A DNA stretch of 64,000 nucleotides, from positions 992,001-1,056,000 of the forward strand of contig JBCAQO010000014.1 of the NCBI GenBank assembly GCA_039111635.1, in the 5' to 3' direction. The translations under genes were made by a program, and so were the position numbers. This document shows, one piece after another, positions 24,701 through 37,100 of this stretch. Numbering within the stretch: the first letter of the stretch is position 1; each line of letters opens with the position of its first letter. The notes under the pieces were generated by a model. The model was not told the origin of the DNA and did no database searches. It saw nothing but the letters and a program-made list of their open reading frames with translations. This stretch comes from Heterobasidion occidentale. Taxonomy: Eukaryota > Basidiomycota > Agaricomycetes > Russulales > Bondarzewiaceae.

Positions 24701-26832
24701 GAACGCGAGCGGATCCGGAGTCGGAGGGGCGAGAAGCGGCCGGACGCGAGTCGGTCGAGCGTCGGCGGGCACCCGTCTTCGTCGGGGCAGTCGAACTCGT
24801 CGATGATGATGATGGGTCCCCCGCTGGACCCCGTCGCGCCGTTGGAGGCCTCCGCGAACCGGTGGGTCGCCGGGAGCACGCGCAGAGTGCAGGCTGTGGA
24901 CTCGGACTCGCCCGAGGTCGTGGACCGCAAGGTGAAGGGCCTGCTGAACAAGCTGACGATGGAGCGCTTCGACTCGATCTCGGACCAGATCATCGCGTGG
25001 GCGAACAAGTCGGAGAAGGAGAAGGACGGGCGGACGCTGATCCAGGTGATCCGGCTCGTGTTCGAGAAGGCGACGGACGAGGCGACGTTCTCGGAGATGT
25101 ACGCGCGGCTGTGCCGGAAGATGATGGAGCAGATCAGCGGGAAGGTGCAGGACGACGGGATCAAGAACGCGGAGGGCAAGCCGATCGCGGGCGGGCAGCT
25201 GTTCCGCAAGTATCTGCTGAACCGGTGCCAGGAGGATTTCGAGCGCGGGTGGGTCGCGAAGGAGGTGGCCGCGGCCGCAGCCGCGAGCAAGGCGACCGAG
25301 GACGAGGCGGTCAAGGCTGCACAGGACAAGGACAAGGAGGACGCGGGCGAAGGCGAGCTCTACTCGGACGAGTACTACGCGGCGCAGAAGGCGAAGCGGC
25401 GGGGCCTCGGGCTGATCCGGTTCATCGGCGAGCTGTTCAAGCTGCAGATGCTGACGGAGCGGATCATGCACGAGTGCATCAAGAAGCTGCTCGGCAACGT
25501 CGAGAACCCCGAGGAGGAGGAGATCGAGAGTCTGTGCAAGCTGCTGAGCACCGTCGGCCAGATGCTGGACACGCAGAAGGCGCACGCGCACATGGACGTG
25601 TACTTCTCGCGCATGAAGGAGCTGTGCAAGAGCCCGAACGTGAACTCGCGGATGCAGTTCATGCTGCAGGTGGGTTGCGGCGCCACTTACCTCGCGCGCG
25701 TACTTTTTTTTCTGACTGTTGGTTTTGTCGTGTAGGATGCGCTCGAGCTGCGGGAGCGCAAGTGGATACCCCGAGTCAAGAGCGCGGCTCCGGCCACGAT
25801 CGCCCAGATTCACGAGGCGGTAAGTGCCATCCTCACGCTCGTGGTTCGCGAACGTGAACTGACGGAGGATGTGTTGTCAGGCTGCCAAGGAGAAGGCCGC
25901 GCAGGAGAAAGAGTCGCAACAGCGGATGAACATGTCCCGTACCGGCTCGCGCCGCGGAGGCGACCGCGGGGACTTCAGCATGTGGGTCCCGACGGTTGGA
26001 CCGTCGCGGGCACCGCCGGTCCCCCAAGACAACCGCCCAAGGCCGGCGATCTCTCGAACTTTGGCAAGATCAGCAAGACGATGCCGATGTCTTTCGCGCC
26101 GGGCGGCGTGTTCGCGGGCAAGAAGGACAAGCCGCGCGAGGTGCCGCTCTCGCGGACGGCCTCGAGCCAGAACATGTTTCGATGCTGAGCCAGAGCTCCG
26201 AGATCGCTGCAGACCCTGCGGCGCCCAAGTCGAGCCGTCCGCCGAGCCGCAAGGCGAGCGTGGACTTTGGGCAGGCTGCTCCGGCCGACGCGCCCTTGCA
26301 GCGGAAGAGGCTCAATCTCCTACCCCGCTCGGTGCCCATGGAGAGGTCGGAGTCTGCCCCCGCCGCTTCGGAGGCGAGCTCGGACGACGAACAAGCTGAG
26401 GTCGCGGGCGCGCCGTCGATGTCTGAGCCCGACGCGAAGAAGAAGATCGACGAGGACCTGAAGGAGTTCTTCACGATCCGGAGCATCGAGGAGGCCGAGT
26501 CGTACTTCAGCAGCCTGCCGTCGGAGCACCGGTTCCGGCTCGTGGACAAGCTGGTGCTGTCGGCCGTGGAGCGGAAGCAGGAGGACGCGGAGCTCGTCGC
26601 GGCGCTGTTCGTGCACGCGCGCAAGCGGGACCTGTGCTCGCCAGCGTCGTTCGAAGAGGGCTTCACGGAGCTGGCGTCGCTGCTCGACGACTTGGTGTAC
26701 GACGCGCCGAAGGCGTTCGAGCTGACGGCCACCATGATGAAGGGCGCGGGCCTCGACGCGGACGAGGAGCGGCGGACGCGGCTCGTGGGCAAGTCGGCGG
26801 ACAGCGAGAGGTTGGTGGCGCTCCTGACATGA
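21784..26832 (+). CDS. TIF4631: Translation initiation factor eIF4G
   Basis: Scaffold of the cap-binding complex eIF4F, bridging eIF4E, eIF4A and the ribosome. Exons: 21784-22051, 22107-22783, 22840-24212, 24292-25669, 25736-25819, 25881-26832, about 1577 residues. N-terminal low-complexity region with KSAWARGPP and VTFGSIDDA; FVPGKKISIKDSQGHEVNL; a Lys/Glu/Arg coiled coil (about 23340-23900); the eIF4E-binding site RYDRDFLLQF (24292 on); then MIF4G (VKGLLNKLTMERFDSIS, LIQVIRLVFEKATDE, LLNRCQEDFERGW, LGLIRFIGELFKLQMLTERI). After the linker GPDGWTVAG comes MA3 (IDEDLKEFFTIRSIEEAESY to the end). Two bases are missing, near 25981-25985 and in the T-run 26177-26179. The gene should be essential, so both are read as sequence errors. 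Confidence 0.96.
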
Positions 26833-27504
26833 CACGCCACGGCACCGCGTCGTGCGGTGCTGGCGATATAGACTCGAGCTTGGTTCATCGCTCCTTAGTT
26901 CATACGCATCGCAAGCCTCTTAATTCTTCATCTACATACGTATTCTCCTGCCGTAACTTCGTTCCGCCCTGCTTGCTCCTTGCACCTGCGTGGTACACTA
27001 CCCCTCACGCCGTCGCCTGCTTTATATTCCCTGTCGTTCCGTATCTCTCTCTCTGTCCGTCTCGCTCTCCGCTTTTCTTCTTTTTTCTCTTTTCTCTGCT
27101 TCTGCTCTTCATTTCAGTCATACAGTGTTGTTTTCTCTTACCGCCCGTCTCTTTTATATCTGTCTTCGTTTCTTTCCCTCCTTCGTTCTTCCTTCCTCCC
27201 TTTCTTGCAGGGTTGCTGTGTATGTAACTTAGTGCGTATGATCAAGGCAGCCTTGAGACGCCGGTCGACGATAGTACTAGAGCGTGTGTTTTTAGATCTG
27301 GCATAGTTGGACAATGCATGCACCGAAGGTCTCCTCCTAAATCCGCGTTGTGAAAAATCGATCGCGTGTTGAACTTGTGAACTTTGACGAGCTCTGCAGG
27401 CGCCGGAGATATTTATGTGGTGGCGGATCGGCTGCCAGAAAGACGGTGAGACAACAGCGAGTGCAGCTCGGGCCCGCGGGATTCGAGCCTACCTTTTGGA
27501 TAGA
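26833..27504. other. 3' flank of eIF4G
   Basis: Long pyrimidine-rich non-coding tract (about 27030-27210), typical of a 3' UTR. No gene. Confidence 0.4.
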
Positions 27505-28074
27505 CTAGTATCCTCTCAGAATTCCCAGCGCGTGCTGGGCTGCCATCGTCTTTGCAGCTGTCAAACCGACGCCAGAGCCCAAGGCGATCGATTGACCGTT
27601 GACTGTCGACGTCGAGATCAGTCGACGTCAAGATGCGCCAAGAAACTTGGAGAACTTACAGATAGCGGTCACGAAATGCATGGGCTGGTGCGGCGGACTG
27701 GCGATGGTGGTGTGCCAACTCAGTAAATGGGATTGCCCGGTCGTTTGGAGGTAATTGTTCAGTTCGCGAGGCCAGTCTCGAGAGAGGGCTTTTGGTGATG
27801 CTTCGGAGGATAGGCGGAGCACTGGCTCACCTGTCGAGACGCTGAGAAGCGTGGGATGTATGGGTCGCTGGGCTTTCCGAGAGCTGTGCGCGAAGGCTTG
27901 CGGACAAAGGTTTAGTCCGGACACCGATGAAACTTGTGAGGGTGTCCAGTGCAGGGTGCTGGATGGCAGATGGGCAGGTGAACGCCACAGGAAAGAGATT
28001 GGCGCCGTATACACCGCATGACCGATCATGGCATTGGATTGAGAAAAGTGAAGGACTCGCACGGTAATCACCAT
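27505..28074 (-). CDS. Small double-stranded-RNA-binding-domain protein
   Basis: A single dsRBM spans the splice. First half: RELNNYLQTTGQSHLLSWH, then PPHQPMHFVTAI. Second half after the intron 27603-27659: NGQSIALGSGVGLTAAKTMA followed by AAQHALGILRGY and a stop at 27505-27507. This is the alpha-beta-beta-beta-alpha dsRBM pattern, including the LNxYLQ helix, the P.H.P..F strand and the final AA..AL helix. The third motif's usual KKxAK lysines are replaced by TAAKTMA, so RNA affinity may be reduced. The N-terminal ~95 residues before the domain are unassigned; the start could be 28074 or 28029, or the N-terminus may be interrupted by an intron near 27840. Such small stand-alone dsRBM proteins are common in Agaricomycetes; their function is not established. 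Confidence 0.7.
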
Positions 28075-28156
28075 CTCACGTTGGCAGCTTACTGTACGTT
28101 AGGTAGAAGAGCGCTCCGAAGAGCATGGCACACGAGCATGGAAATGAGATCGACAT

Positions 28157-29554
28157 TCAAATCAGGATTGCCGCCCCGGCGACCGTGCAGATGCCTACTG
28201 CTGCAGTCGAAGCTATAGCGACGCTTCCTGGAAGCTGCGACCACGCCCAACATACAATGCCAACTACCACAAGCACGAATCCACGGCCGCCATGGATATC
28301 GAGAGGGCATACGCATGTTCGAGGAGGGCCATCGGTGGCTTGCGCGTGTGAAATGAGTTGAACGATTCAATGTGAGGGTTCGTGGAGAACACCCGTGGAG
28401 GTGGTATGAAGACGCGGGTATGTTCTGGTATAGATAAAGAGCGATTGATTGGTTGTGGATGGAATGCATGGATTTCCTGTCGATAATCAGGCTGTGGGAG
28501 AGGAAGGTCGACCAAGGGAAGGTTCTGGTAGCTCGTGGCAGGTTCCAGCTTGACAGAGTTGGGTGATGCGACAGAGAAACTCTCGGCTCTGAGCTCTTTC
28601 TTTGTGGCCTCTGTGAGTTTGAACCTGATGAGCGCAAACGCTGCAAGGAAGGAGATCATCGCTGTATTTTACCAGAGTAAGGGTGGATCAGACACCCATC
28701 GCACAAGCACTCGTCATAGTCTTACCAGCAAAAGAATGGACGATGAGAGCACATATAAGCCCAATATTGGCTACCTGTGCGGTGACACTCACAGGACCAG
28801 TGCCAGTAGGAGATGTGTTACCCAAAAGTTGTGCTTCCATTGCGGCGAAAAAGGTCGTCTGAAAAATGGTTTAGAATTGCACGAAATGAACGGATGGTGT
28901 ACTGAGTGGCATCGTATTTCGCACGAAATGATTCAGAATAATCATCAATGAGATGTTAGAATGGATGAAATGAAATGATGGGTTGCACGTCAGTGGGATG
29001 GCTGTCTCCTTGCAGATGTCTCTCAGAAAGTGAGAGTCACCATAGTACAGACTGCTTCTCACTGATACAGACAAAAAAGATATACTCACAAGAACAGAGA
29101 TGAGTTGCAGCCGATCCATCCAACTTTGAAGGAGCTCCTTCAAGGCTTTTCTACGCGCAGCCTCATCTACGTTGTCCTGGTCTTTCTGAGTTCCTACATG
29201 ACAATACATGGATGTACCTCTCGATCGGGAATCTACTACAAATTGCACATACGATGTTGCGTCTGAGTTAGTGGCTCTTGCTGGCGAAGACCGAACTGGC
29301 CCATATCGTCATTGAGCCTCGGTCTGTAGGCAGAGAAGTCATCAGTGTCATGGACTGTTAGCCTCCAGGTTTAAAGAGCTGGCACCAAGCACTGAATACA
29401 GTGTACACACCTGGCGAAAGAGCTCGTGGGGGCTGACTGAGCGAAATCGGTGTCAATGACCTGTGACGCTTGTGGGATAATAACTACAGATATGACATGA
29501 GAAGAGCAGTATTGAAACAAGTGATCTGCATACTTAGTACTCACTTTGAGCCAT
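28157..29554 (-). CDS. Multi-pass membrane protein, family shared with 48016-49263
   Basis: Six exons (minus): 29545-29554, 29411-29483, 29253-29323, 29090-29193, 28726-28858, 28157-28661, about 298 residues. A cytosolic N-terminus leads to LLQSWMDRLQLISVL, then TM1 TTFFAAMEAQLL, TM2 ANIGLICALIVHSFAAMISF running into FLAAFALIRFKL, a polar loop, and a C-terminal hairpin, GFVLVVVGIVCWAWSQLP then VAIASTAAVGICTVAGAA. The first coding exon is only 10 nt. A missing G/C at 28281-28282 breaks the frame between SISMAAV and GFVLVV. No known domain name is assigned with confidence. The exon order, a ~230-bp intron before TM1 and the motif series are shared with the gene at 48-49 kb. Function unknown. 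Confidence 0.75.
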
Positions 29555-29931
29555 ATTATTCCACGATACGAAAGGGTCAAGCCTCACAGCTCGAAGGATC
29601 ATGGGTGCGAAGTTCGAAAAAGGACGGTTCGGCGATGCTAGCCGGGATTAGATGTTGATTGGGGATTCGATACGCTCAGCGCGTAATATTTTGTCGCTTT
29701 TACTATCATCCATAAGAATTGCTTTGCCTGCGTTTCACTGACGAATTCAGAGGAAGAAACCGCTGCTTGTGCCAGGCCTGAGTCGAAAGCAAATCGAGGA
29801 GGAGGATTTGTGTATTATTTTTCGGAGTCACGCGCCGACCTTGTAATTTAACTCCAACTTATGCTTCAGATATGCACCTTTCTTTAGACCACTGCTCTCG
29901 AAGTTCTTGCTGAGGTCGGAAGTGTCAGGAC

Positions 29932-30655
29932 ATGCCTCTTCCCCTCGTTGCGCCTGTCTTTCCTGCAGGCAGGGAGCCTCTGCCTCCTGGATTCACAGAG
30001 GATGACCGCACTCAAATGCTCGAGGCCAAAAAGTACCAAGACTACATGACCGCTGGTGCCGAATCTTGTGTTGCTAAAACCGTGCTTGCAGGCGGTGGAG
30101 GTCAGTAGCTTCACGCCATTTATGCGAGATATCGGTGTAACTCTTGCCTGTGTTTGCATGCAAGGCTTCGCAATTGGCGCGTTCTTCTCCATGATGTCAG
30201 CCTCATTCGCATACGAGGATCCACTGCTGCGACAGCAAACACAGGCGGCGCTGAACAACAAACAGAAAGCGGCAGAGATCTTCAAGGAGATGGGACGAGG
30301 GATGTGGAAGAGTGGAAAGGGTTTTGGCAAAGTCGGCGCCTTGTTTGCTGGCCTTGAGTGCGTTATGGAGTCGGTGCGTGTCATCGAAATATCATATTGT
30401 TCTATACGCGTTCTAACTATTGGACCTAGTATCGCGCACGAAACGATATGGTCAATCCAATAGCTGCTGGCTTCGTAGCCGGTGGTATCCTGGCACGCAA
30501 ATCCGGTCCAAAAGCGGTGCTCGGAGGCGGCTTAGCCTTCGCTGCATTTTCAGCAGCAATCGATCTATTTTTACGACGCGAGACAGCAGAGTGCGTCAGC
30601 ACTGTCCTTTCATTCAATCCATAATGCTTATTGGCTTGCTCCTAGCGACGACTAA
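29932..30655 (+). CDS. TIM22: Mitochondrial import inner membrane translocase subunit TIM22
   Basis: Channel-forming core of the carrier translocase that inserts metabolite carriers into the inner membrane. Exons: 29932-30100, 30165-30373, 30430-30590, 30646-30655, 182 residues. Key features: [20 protein letters not shown] (TM1 with the glycine-rich start), [36 protein letters not shown] (the Tim17/22/23 signature), then [18 protein letters not shown] and [18 protein letters not shown]. The last coding exon is only 10 nt (ends DDD-stop). Frame intact. Confidence 0.95.
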
Positions 30656-31917
30656 CTGCTATGTTGTTAGACTAATTTATTGTCCTATAGTGTACCCCAT
30701 CTCCACTGCACACCCTAATCGCATCTTCATCCACTCTAGAGGCAGTCCCACTCATCTACCTCGATTTCAGTACATCACATGAGCATGTTTTATCAGACAC
30801 GGGGCCTTCTGATTCCTGAATACTCTTGCCTCCGCCGTAAATCCCTTCTCGAGGTGCACCGCGCCTGTAGGATGGCACGAAACACGCTTGAAGCTCAGGT
30901 AAGTCCAATCAATATATTCTGTCTAATCCTGTGCCATGAATTGAGCGGGTTCTTTCGCTGCAACACTGCTGCTGTCTCAGTGAAACCTCTATTGCTCCAT
31001 GTCGTGTATTGCTCTGTGTCATGCATCGGTCCCTAAGCGGCGCCTGACCTACATAGCCATCGTCAGCTCATCCTGCGCCAACAGATATATCTGTCAAGCA
31101 TAGCATCTGGTGAGGCCGGGGATCTCGCTGTTTTCGGGGCTTCCGGATTAAGCGCACATCTCCGTAGGCCCTGAACTGCAATCTTAAAAGATATAGAGTT
31201 ATCCGTCGGCGTAGATATCACCTAAATGCAGTACGGAGCTTGATCACATCCCATTCAAAGCTCGGCTCGATCATTCCGAGTGCCGGGACTCGGTGTTGTT
31301 TCCGATACTTTGGGAATCTGACATCTCCCATGGACTTGAATACCCCACAAGTACTTGCTCTAGAAGACATCTTTCATGCATGCCAATCACAGGAACTGGA
31401 TCGTGGACCATTTTTCAACCATGCATCGACACCAGTCTAGCGCAAGTGTAAGGTTGAGTTCGCCAGCGCTTGAAAAATGTGAACGATCTGATGTCCGGGA
31501 AGTCGTTATTGTTCACCCAAAATCATGTGCGTACTTGAGAGTTGTATATGGCATGCAATGTGATCTAACAATGTACGGACCTCAGTCTTTAGTGTTTCCT
31601 GGGTTTCCATTTCACCTCGAGGATACCATATTTCTAGTTATGCGGATGTTCGCCCAATGTACATCACCGTCAGATGGCCAGCCAACGGAGCGCTGGATCA
31701 GCGTGGGCAAGCAGTTCCAGAGCGGGAATGTGTGTTCCTTCTGATTTCTTCTCTGTGCACATCAATCGCGAGTGCCTTGGCGAAGATGGCAGATTCATAA
31801 TGCATCACCGCCCGCAGGGAAGCTCGGGGCAGCATAGGATACCTCAATGATGTGGAGGCTCTCACCACATATTAAAGCCAGCCGTGGTGAGTCGTGACGT
31901 TTCATTGTCACTATCAT
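30656..31917. other. Intergenic, no supported gene
   Basis: Short ORFs at 30779-31036, 31240-31440 and 31376-31744 have no recognisable domain or splice support. A sequence CATATTAAAGCC near 31867 may serve as the TATA element of the next gene. Confidence 0.4.
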
Positions 31918-33521
31918 CATGGACCCACAGAAGCAGTCAGCTCTTTTGGATTCCATCCAGCGTATGAAGATGGACTCTGTACGTATTTGACTCGTATTTC
32001 GTTAGCATTGAGCTCATGCTGGATACGGTATCGAAGTATCTAGATGGTGGGATCATTCTGCCGGTTTGTTCATGATACCTCAACTGACGCTCAACACAAG
32101 TGTGCGCCGTCGCTGTCCTTGTGAGTGCGATGTATCAACTTCTCTGTGGTTATTGACTTGTTTTTCTAGCTGTATGACTATACTTTAACCTTCAAGTATG
32201 AGGTCAAGTACATGTGGCGCTCAAAGTGGAGTCTCGTCAAGGTCCTTTTCTTGATAGTAAGATATTCTCCGTTTGCGGACACATCGCTAGTTCTCTATCG
32301 TGCGTGTTTTTCACTTTCTTCTAGTGTCTCAAATCTCAGTCAATTCATATAGATCAGCTTGGGCTCGATTTATCGCCTGAAGACTGTTCTCGATTATATC
32401 ATGTGACGGGCTGTGAGCTTTGCTTTGTTCCAGAGGAAGCGCATTGACGTGGAATGTCCAGGGATGTTCCTTGGAGGTGTCGGTATTTGTGAAAGTAAGT
32501 GGATTTGCTTAGAGGCTAGACACTTTAAACCTCAATTGTTGCAGGCATCATCATGATGCGTACGTGGGCCATATGGGGTCGCAGAAAGGCCATAGCATTT
32601 GGGTTGCTGCTCCTGTTTGTTATTACGTTTGTGCCTTCCTGTGTATTGCTGGCTAGATTTATCAAGTCCTTGACATGTGAGCATATACACCACTCTCACT
32701 TGCCCATTGGTTCACACTTTCGTACTCAGATACCCCTATGTCTACCCTTGGCGGCCTAGCTAACGGAAGGGGATGTTTCGTGACTAGGGCAAATGAAACC
32801 ATTCTCGGATGCTATATCTGCCTTGGTGTGTTTGATACAGGTCTGTTCTCCTTCTCTATCTTTTGCACGTCTATCAAGCAACTTATACGAATGTCTGACA
32901 GCGATTGTGATCCTCACTGTGACTAAAGTATCTCAACTTCGAAAATGTACGCGGACCCGCTCCGTACTCGCATGCATTCCCAATCAGTTGTTAACTGAGA
33001 AATGCATCTAGCGCATCATACAAATTCTTCGATCATTGTCACCATGTACAAAGACGGTGAGTGACATTGTTCTTCCTTTTAAGACTATTCTGATAGATGT
33101 CCCATCCAGGCATGGTGTATTACTTAGCACTTCTCTGTTCGTATGAAACTGCTTAAGCCCTGTTGTACACTGTGCTGACTGTGAAGACCAGCGTTATCCG
33201 TCACCAGTGTGATCATCCTTCTGGTGGTATCAGTGAGTATATCATCCGCATCGAACCATCTCCACTAACGTTTCTTCAGGAAGATTTCGTGATTCTCCTT
33301 ATTGCGTGCGTCCCAATCTTGTCAACAATTCACTTTGCTCATATTTCACCCTATTTTTCGTTAGTGTGCAACGAGTCATGTACTCTGTCTTGTCTGCTCG
33401 TATCCTGCTGCATATTCATAAAGCGCATGATGCGTGGCAGCCGCTATCGCAAGGAACCACTCTGCGACCCCGAAGCCACGTTGTTCCGAAATCTACAGGT
33501 GAGACCCTCAATTCCAAGTGA
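31918..33521 (+). CDS. DUF6533-domain seven-helix membrane protein
   Basis: Starts MDPQKQSALLDSIQRMKMDS and runs through many short exons. The DUF6533 hallmark spans two exons: VLLYDYTLTFKYEVKYMW, then SKWSLVKVLFLIVRYSPFAD. TM region IIMMRTWAIWGRRKAIAFGL is followed by LLLFVITFVPSCVLLA. The family C-terminal segment is QRVMYSVLSARILLHIHKAH. These seven-TM proteins are very abundant in Agaricomycetes and their function is unknown. Exon boundaries between about 32240 and 33300 are only partly resolved, because several exons are short and frames change repeatedly. The end could be 33521 or, with one base correction, 33570 (TIELMTGMLGNKV). Confidence 0.65.
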
Positions 33522-34123
33522 CTTCAATACCATCGAGCTGATGACTGGGATGCTGGGAAATAAGGTGTAACCGTGAATGCCTCCAGGGATGTCGAACTGG
33601 GCAACATGGATGGGAGACTTTGATCATGAAAAGGACGTGTGTTGATATGTGGGAAGTTTCGTGTTTTAAATCAGAGATATTTTGTCGGTTTCCGAGGCCT
33701 GTCGTTCTTGTCGGTGCGAACTGTGGGTAGGTCACTACGGGTTTCCGCTCATGTACTGTGACGCCCTGAGGCGCGACCCATCCCCGTGTACAGATCTATA
33801 TGTATTAGAAAATGTAGAACCCATACAGACATTACTAGCACCAGTTGTCAAACGTCCGATCGTGAATGTAGTCCATGAGCGAAGCTAAGCCCAAAGGAAC
33901 CGAATAGGTACATCTGAAGTTGAGGGTATGGAAAGCATAGACACTCGTAAAACAGTAGACAAAAGGTCTGTAGAAAGCGCAGATCATGTTTGCCTACCAT
34001 CTTCGCCTCCTTGATTCCCAGGAATCAAACGAGAGGCACGGCGTCGGTGATCTGTCGTTTCTTCTGCTTTTTCGTGGGTAGAAGCTACAACGTTATGCCC
34101 AGTCGCCATAGTCGGCACACTGA
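33522..34123. other. Intergenic between convergent DUF6533 and TRK genes
   Basis: No supported gene. 3' flanks of both neighbours. Confidence 0.4.
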
Positions 34124-37100
34124 CTAAACTCGGTCTCGACGATCAAACCCAGCGGAGCTTGGTGCCTCGCCGTCTGCGCCTTGGCTATATTCGATGGGAA
34201 GCAGGACAGCCCGATCAATTGCAACCGGGAGACCGCGATGTCGACCACGAAGCATGACAGCACAGACGATTAGTTTGGATAATGGGGTGAATGCTCCGGA
34301 AAAGGAGTAGTTTGCCTTTCGACGAAGACGAACGATGAGTTCAGGTGAAGGAAGAGACGCGAAGATAGCATACATATGGGAGACCTAAACTTAGACCAAC
34401 GGTCCCGTAGGCGGAGACCAATTCGAAGACTGCACGAAAATTTCAACATATCGTTTTGTCCTGATACATGTATACTTACCCACGTTAAAAATAGTGAACC
34501 AGCCCTGATTGTTGACGTTCATCAGCGGGCCACGCTATATAATGAGGATAAGATATCAGGCAAGTCTTCTTGATAGATGATATATGGAAAACAAACTTCA
34601 ATGATGCAAACCAGAAATAGGGCAAGGCCAAGCCACCACATATCTTCCGCAATATCAGTAACGGAGAAGCAATATATCATAATAAGCATACCAAATGCGA
34701 GCTGTTTCCTGGCGTGCATGGCTAGATAGCGACTCCAGACAGTGATTCTTCCTCCAGACGGTGTAAAATCATCTTCGTCGTCTGAATCATCCTCGTCTGG
34801 ATAGATACCCAGAGATTTCTCCTCGTATACATTGGTCGATCGAACACTGTCACAGGCTGGAGGGTCAGAAATAGAAAGAGAAGGTACAACCGAATAGTAC
34901 CTCATGGCTATAGGATCTGTGACACCAGATGAGAGGCGTTGACATCACCGGCATCAGACTAAGATAAGACTCACAAACGCTGATATACATCATAATCACA
35001 TAGAGCACTCTATTCGATGTTGAGTAAAAACTCAGTTAGATGAACAAACATACGTACTTGACAGCTGGCGCAAGGGCAGAGAGTGTCACCGTTGCAAATC
35101 CTGCTGCTCGTACAGCAACAGCCTGAAGTAATCCGTCGATGAATCGCACGCCGATGGGGATCGAATCAATAGCTGGGTTCCCTATGTCTAACACAAGGAA
35201 AAAGAACCAGTCTGTCCCACTATGAGCATGAAAGGTGGTCGTTCAATTTTTCAACGGCCCACAAGTTGAAAATGAAACATACTTGAGCAAGAGTAGAATA
35301 GTCAGAAGAAACCATGTCTGATGAGAGGGAAATAAGTATATGAAACACCTGCGAGGGTGGTCTAGGAGAAAATGCAAAGTTTCGTTGATACGCGATTCTT
35401 TTGGGAACAATTTCGAGATGATCCATCTACGTGATTGGGTTAATTTTAGGGATCTGATGATGAAAAAGGAACTTACATCGAAAATCGTAGACTATCACGT
35501 CGGTCGAACGCATGTGAATGAAGCCTAGTGCGAAGAAGTGGAAATGACTTACAAGATAGGCTGTGATAACGAATGTCATAAAAATAGTGAACTTGTCAGG
35601 CGGCCCATGACTTACAAAAGCGGTGTTTCCAGCCAAAACCAGGAAGGCCATGACCAAGATGACTGGATATGCCTGCTGAAAGGGAACCATAGACTCATCC
35701 GATAACGACATGCCTGTATTCGTATAGGCAGACACTACTTGAAATATTGAGAACCTAACGATTGGTGGTAAGTCTTGATCGAGATTATCCAAAACGATGA
35801 ACTGACCATCCTGGAGGGACAACTCTAATTTGATCTGGAGGTCCAAGCGCGGGCTGCCATCTTGCTATTGACATGTAAGGCCCGATGATTGTGAACGCCA
35901 ACATTTGCACTAGAATATGGTACTAACACACGAGTATAAATTTTAAGCTCTAACAAGGGATGCCGTCTGTTGCTTACTCCGCCAACGATCCAAAGCAAAG
36001 CGGTGAGAGCACGATACTCAACTCCGCCAAGTTCTTCAAGCTGCTCGTTAGTCAAAGAACGAAACTCAGAATTTCGCCCTACGACTGCATCGAAGGTGAT
36101 GTGTATGGGACGACCTTGGCCAGTGTCGACACCGGCTCATGAAAATGGTGGGAGGTGATAGTAGTAGTTCGTGGCATAGTCACGGTGCGAGTCAACTGGC
36201 GCTTTAGGCCAGGGAAGAAGCGTTTGATCAGGCTGGAAATGATCTCATGTGGCCATGGAAAGCCACCAAAGTCCCCATCACTCGCGCGCTGAGGACCTGA
36301 CTGATATGTATGAGTTGTTCCCGTGCGGCCGATTGACGAAGACCGTCCAATGGCTCCAGGCCCTGTGCCAAGGTTTAATGAGAATCTGAGCGAAACGATC
36401 AAAGAAGCTGCTCTTACTGCGATCCTCAAAGTCAATTGTCTCGATGGTCGGGCGGCGATGGGACATGTCAGGCATAACGGAATTGTGATCGATCTTGCTT
36501 CGATCGTTAGATCCAAGGCGAGATTTACGAGGTGGAGGAGCGAATTCAATAGTCTGGGTACGGGGAACAGATGGGCCACCTGATTCTTCTATTGGGGAAT
36601 GCACGTTTGCGATATTGATAGTCTCGAAACGTTGCATGCGGTTGCCTGATAGCGTGTTGCAGTTCACATAAACAACGTCAATGATTAAAGAGGCACTGAC
36701 CTGTAGAAGGGGATGAACTCCCTTGAGGTTCAGAAAAGCGGCGATTATGCCTATATGAAAGTATCGGCATCTGATGAATGCGAATTTTACACTAAACTGA
36801 CCTTCGTCGGTGTGATGGTCTTCCTTCACGCTCACCAGCAGCAGAGGGTTCAGAAGATGATGAGGTGCTTGATACTGAAAGGTCTCGACTACGATGTCTA
36901 GGATCTTCTGCGAAGGCCAACTGTCGTGTTGGCTCTGCTGGCGGCTGAGAGCCATCTTCTGCAACATCATTCATTGGGTCCGAGCGGCCTTCGCTTATCC
37001 AGCCGCTTGGGTTCACCAGCTTTGGTGCATCGTCCATCCGCCGTATCATATCTGGACGCAACTTTCGAGACTCGTGTCCTCCTCCCTTTCGCTCCCTCGC

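Noticed and set aside
22469..25813. Very long minus-strand ORFs opposite eIF4G (up to 458 codons)
   Set aside because: GC-rich antisense shadow frames of the eIF4G exons; composition is Arg/Leu/Ala-rich without domains.
27440..27500. tRNA-like B box (GGCTCGAATCC on the minus strand)
   Set aside because: The five bases on each side of the loop do not pair, there is no A box or acceptor stem at the right spacing, and it lies in the 3' end region of the dsRBM gene.
28821..28838. 18-nt 'intron' (GTGAGT...CAG) in the membrane-protein gene at 28 kb
   Set aside because: Too short to splice; the frame reads straight through and matches the paralogue.
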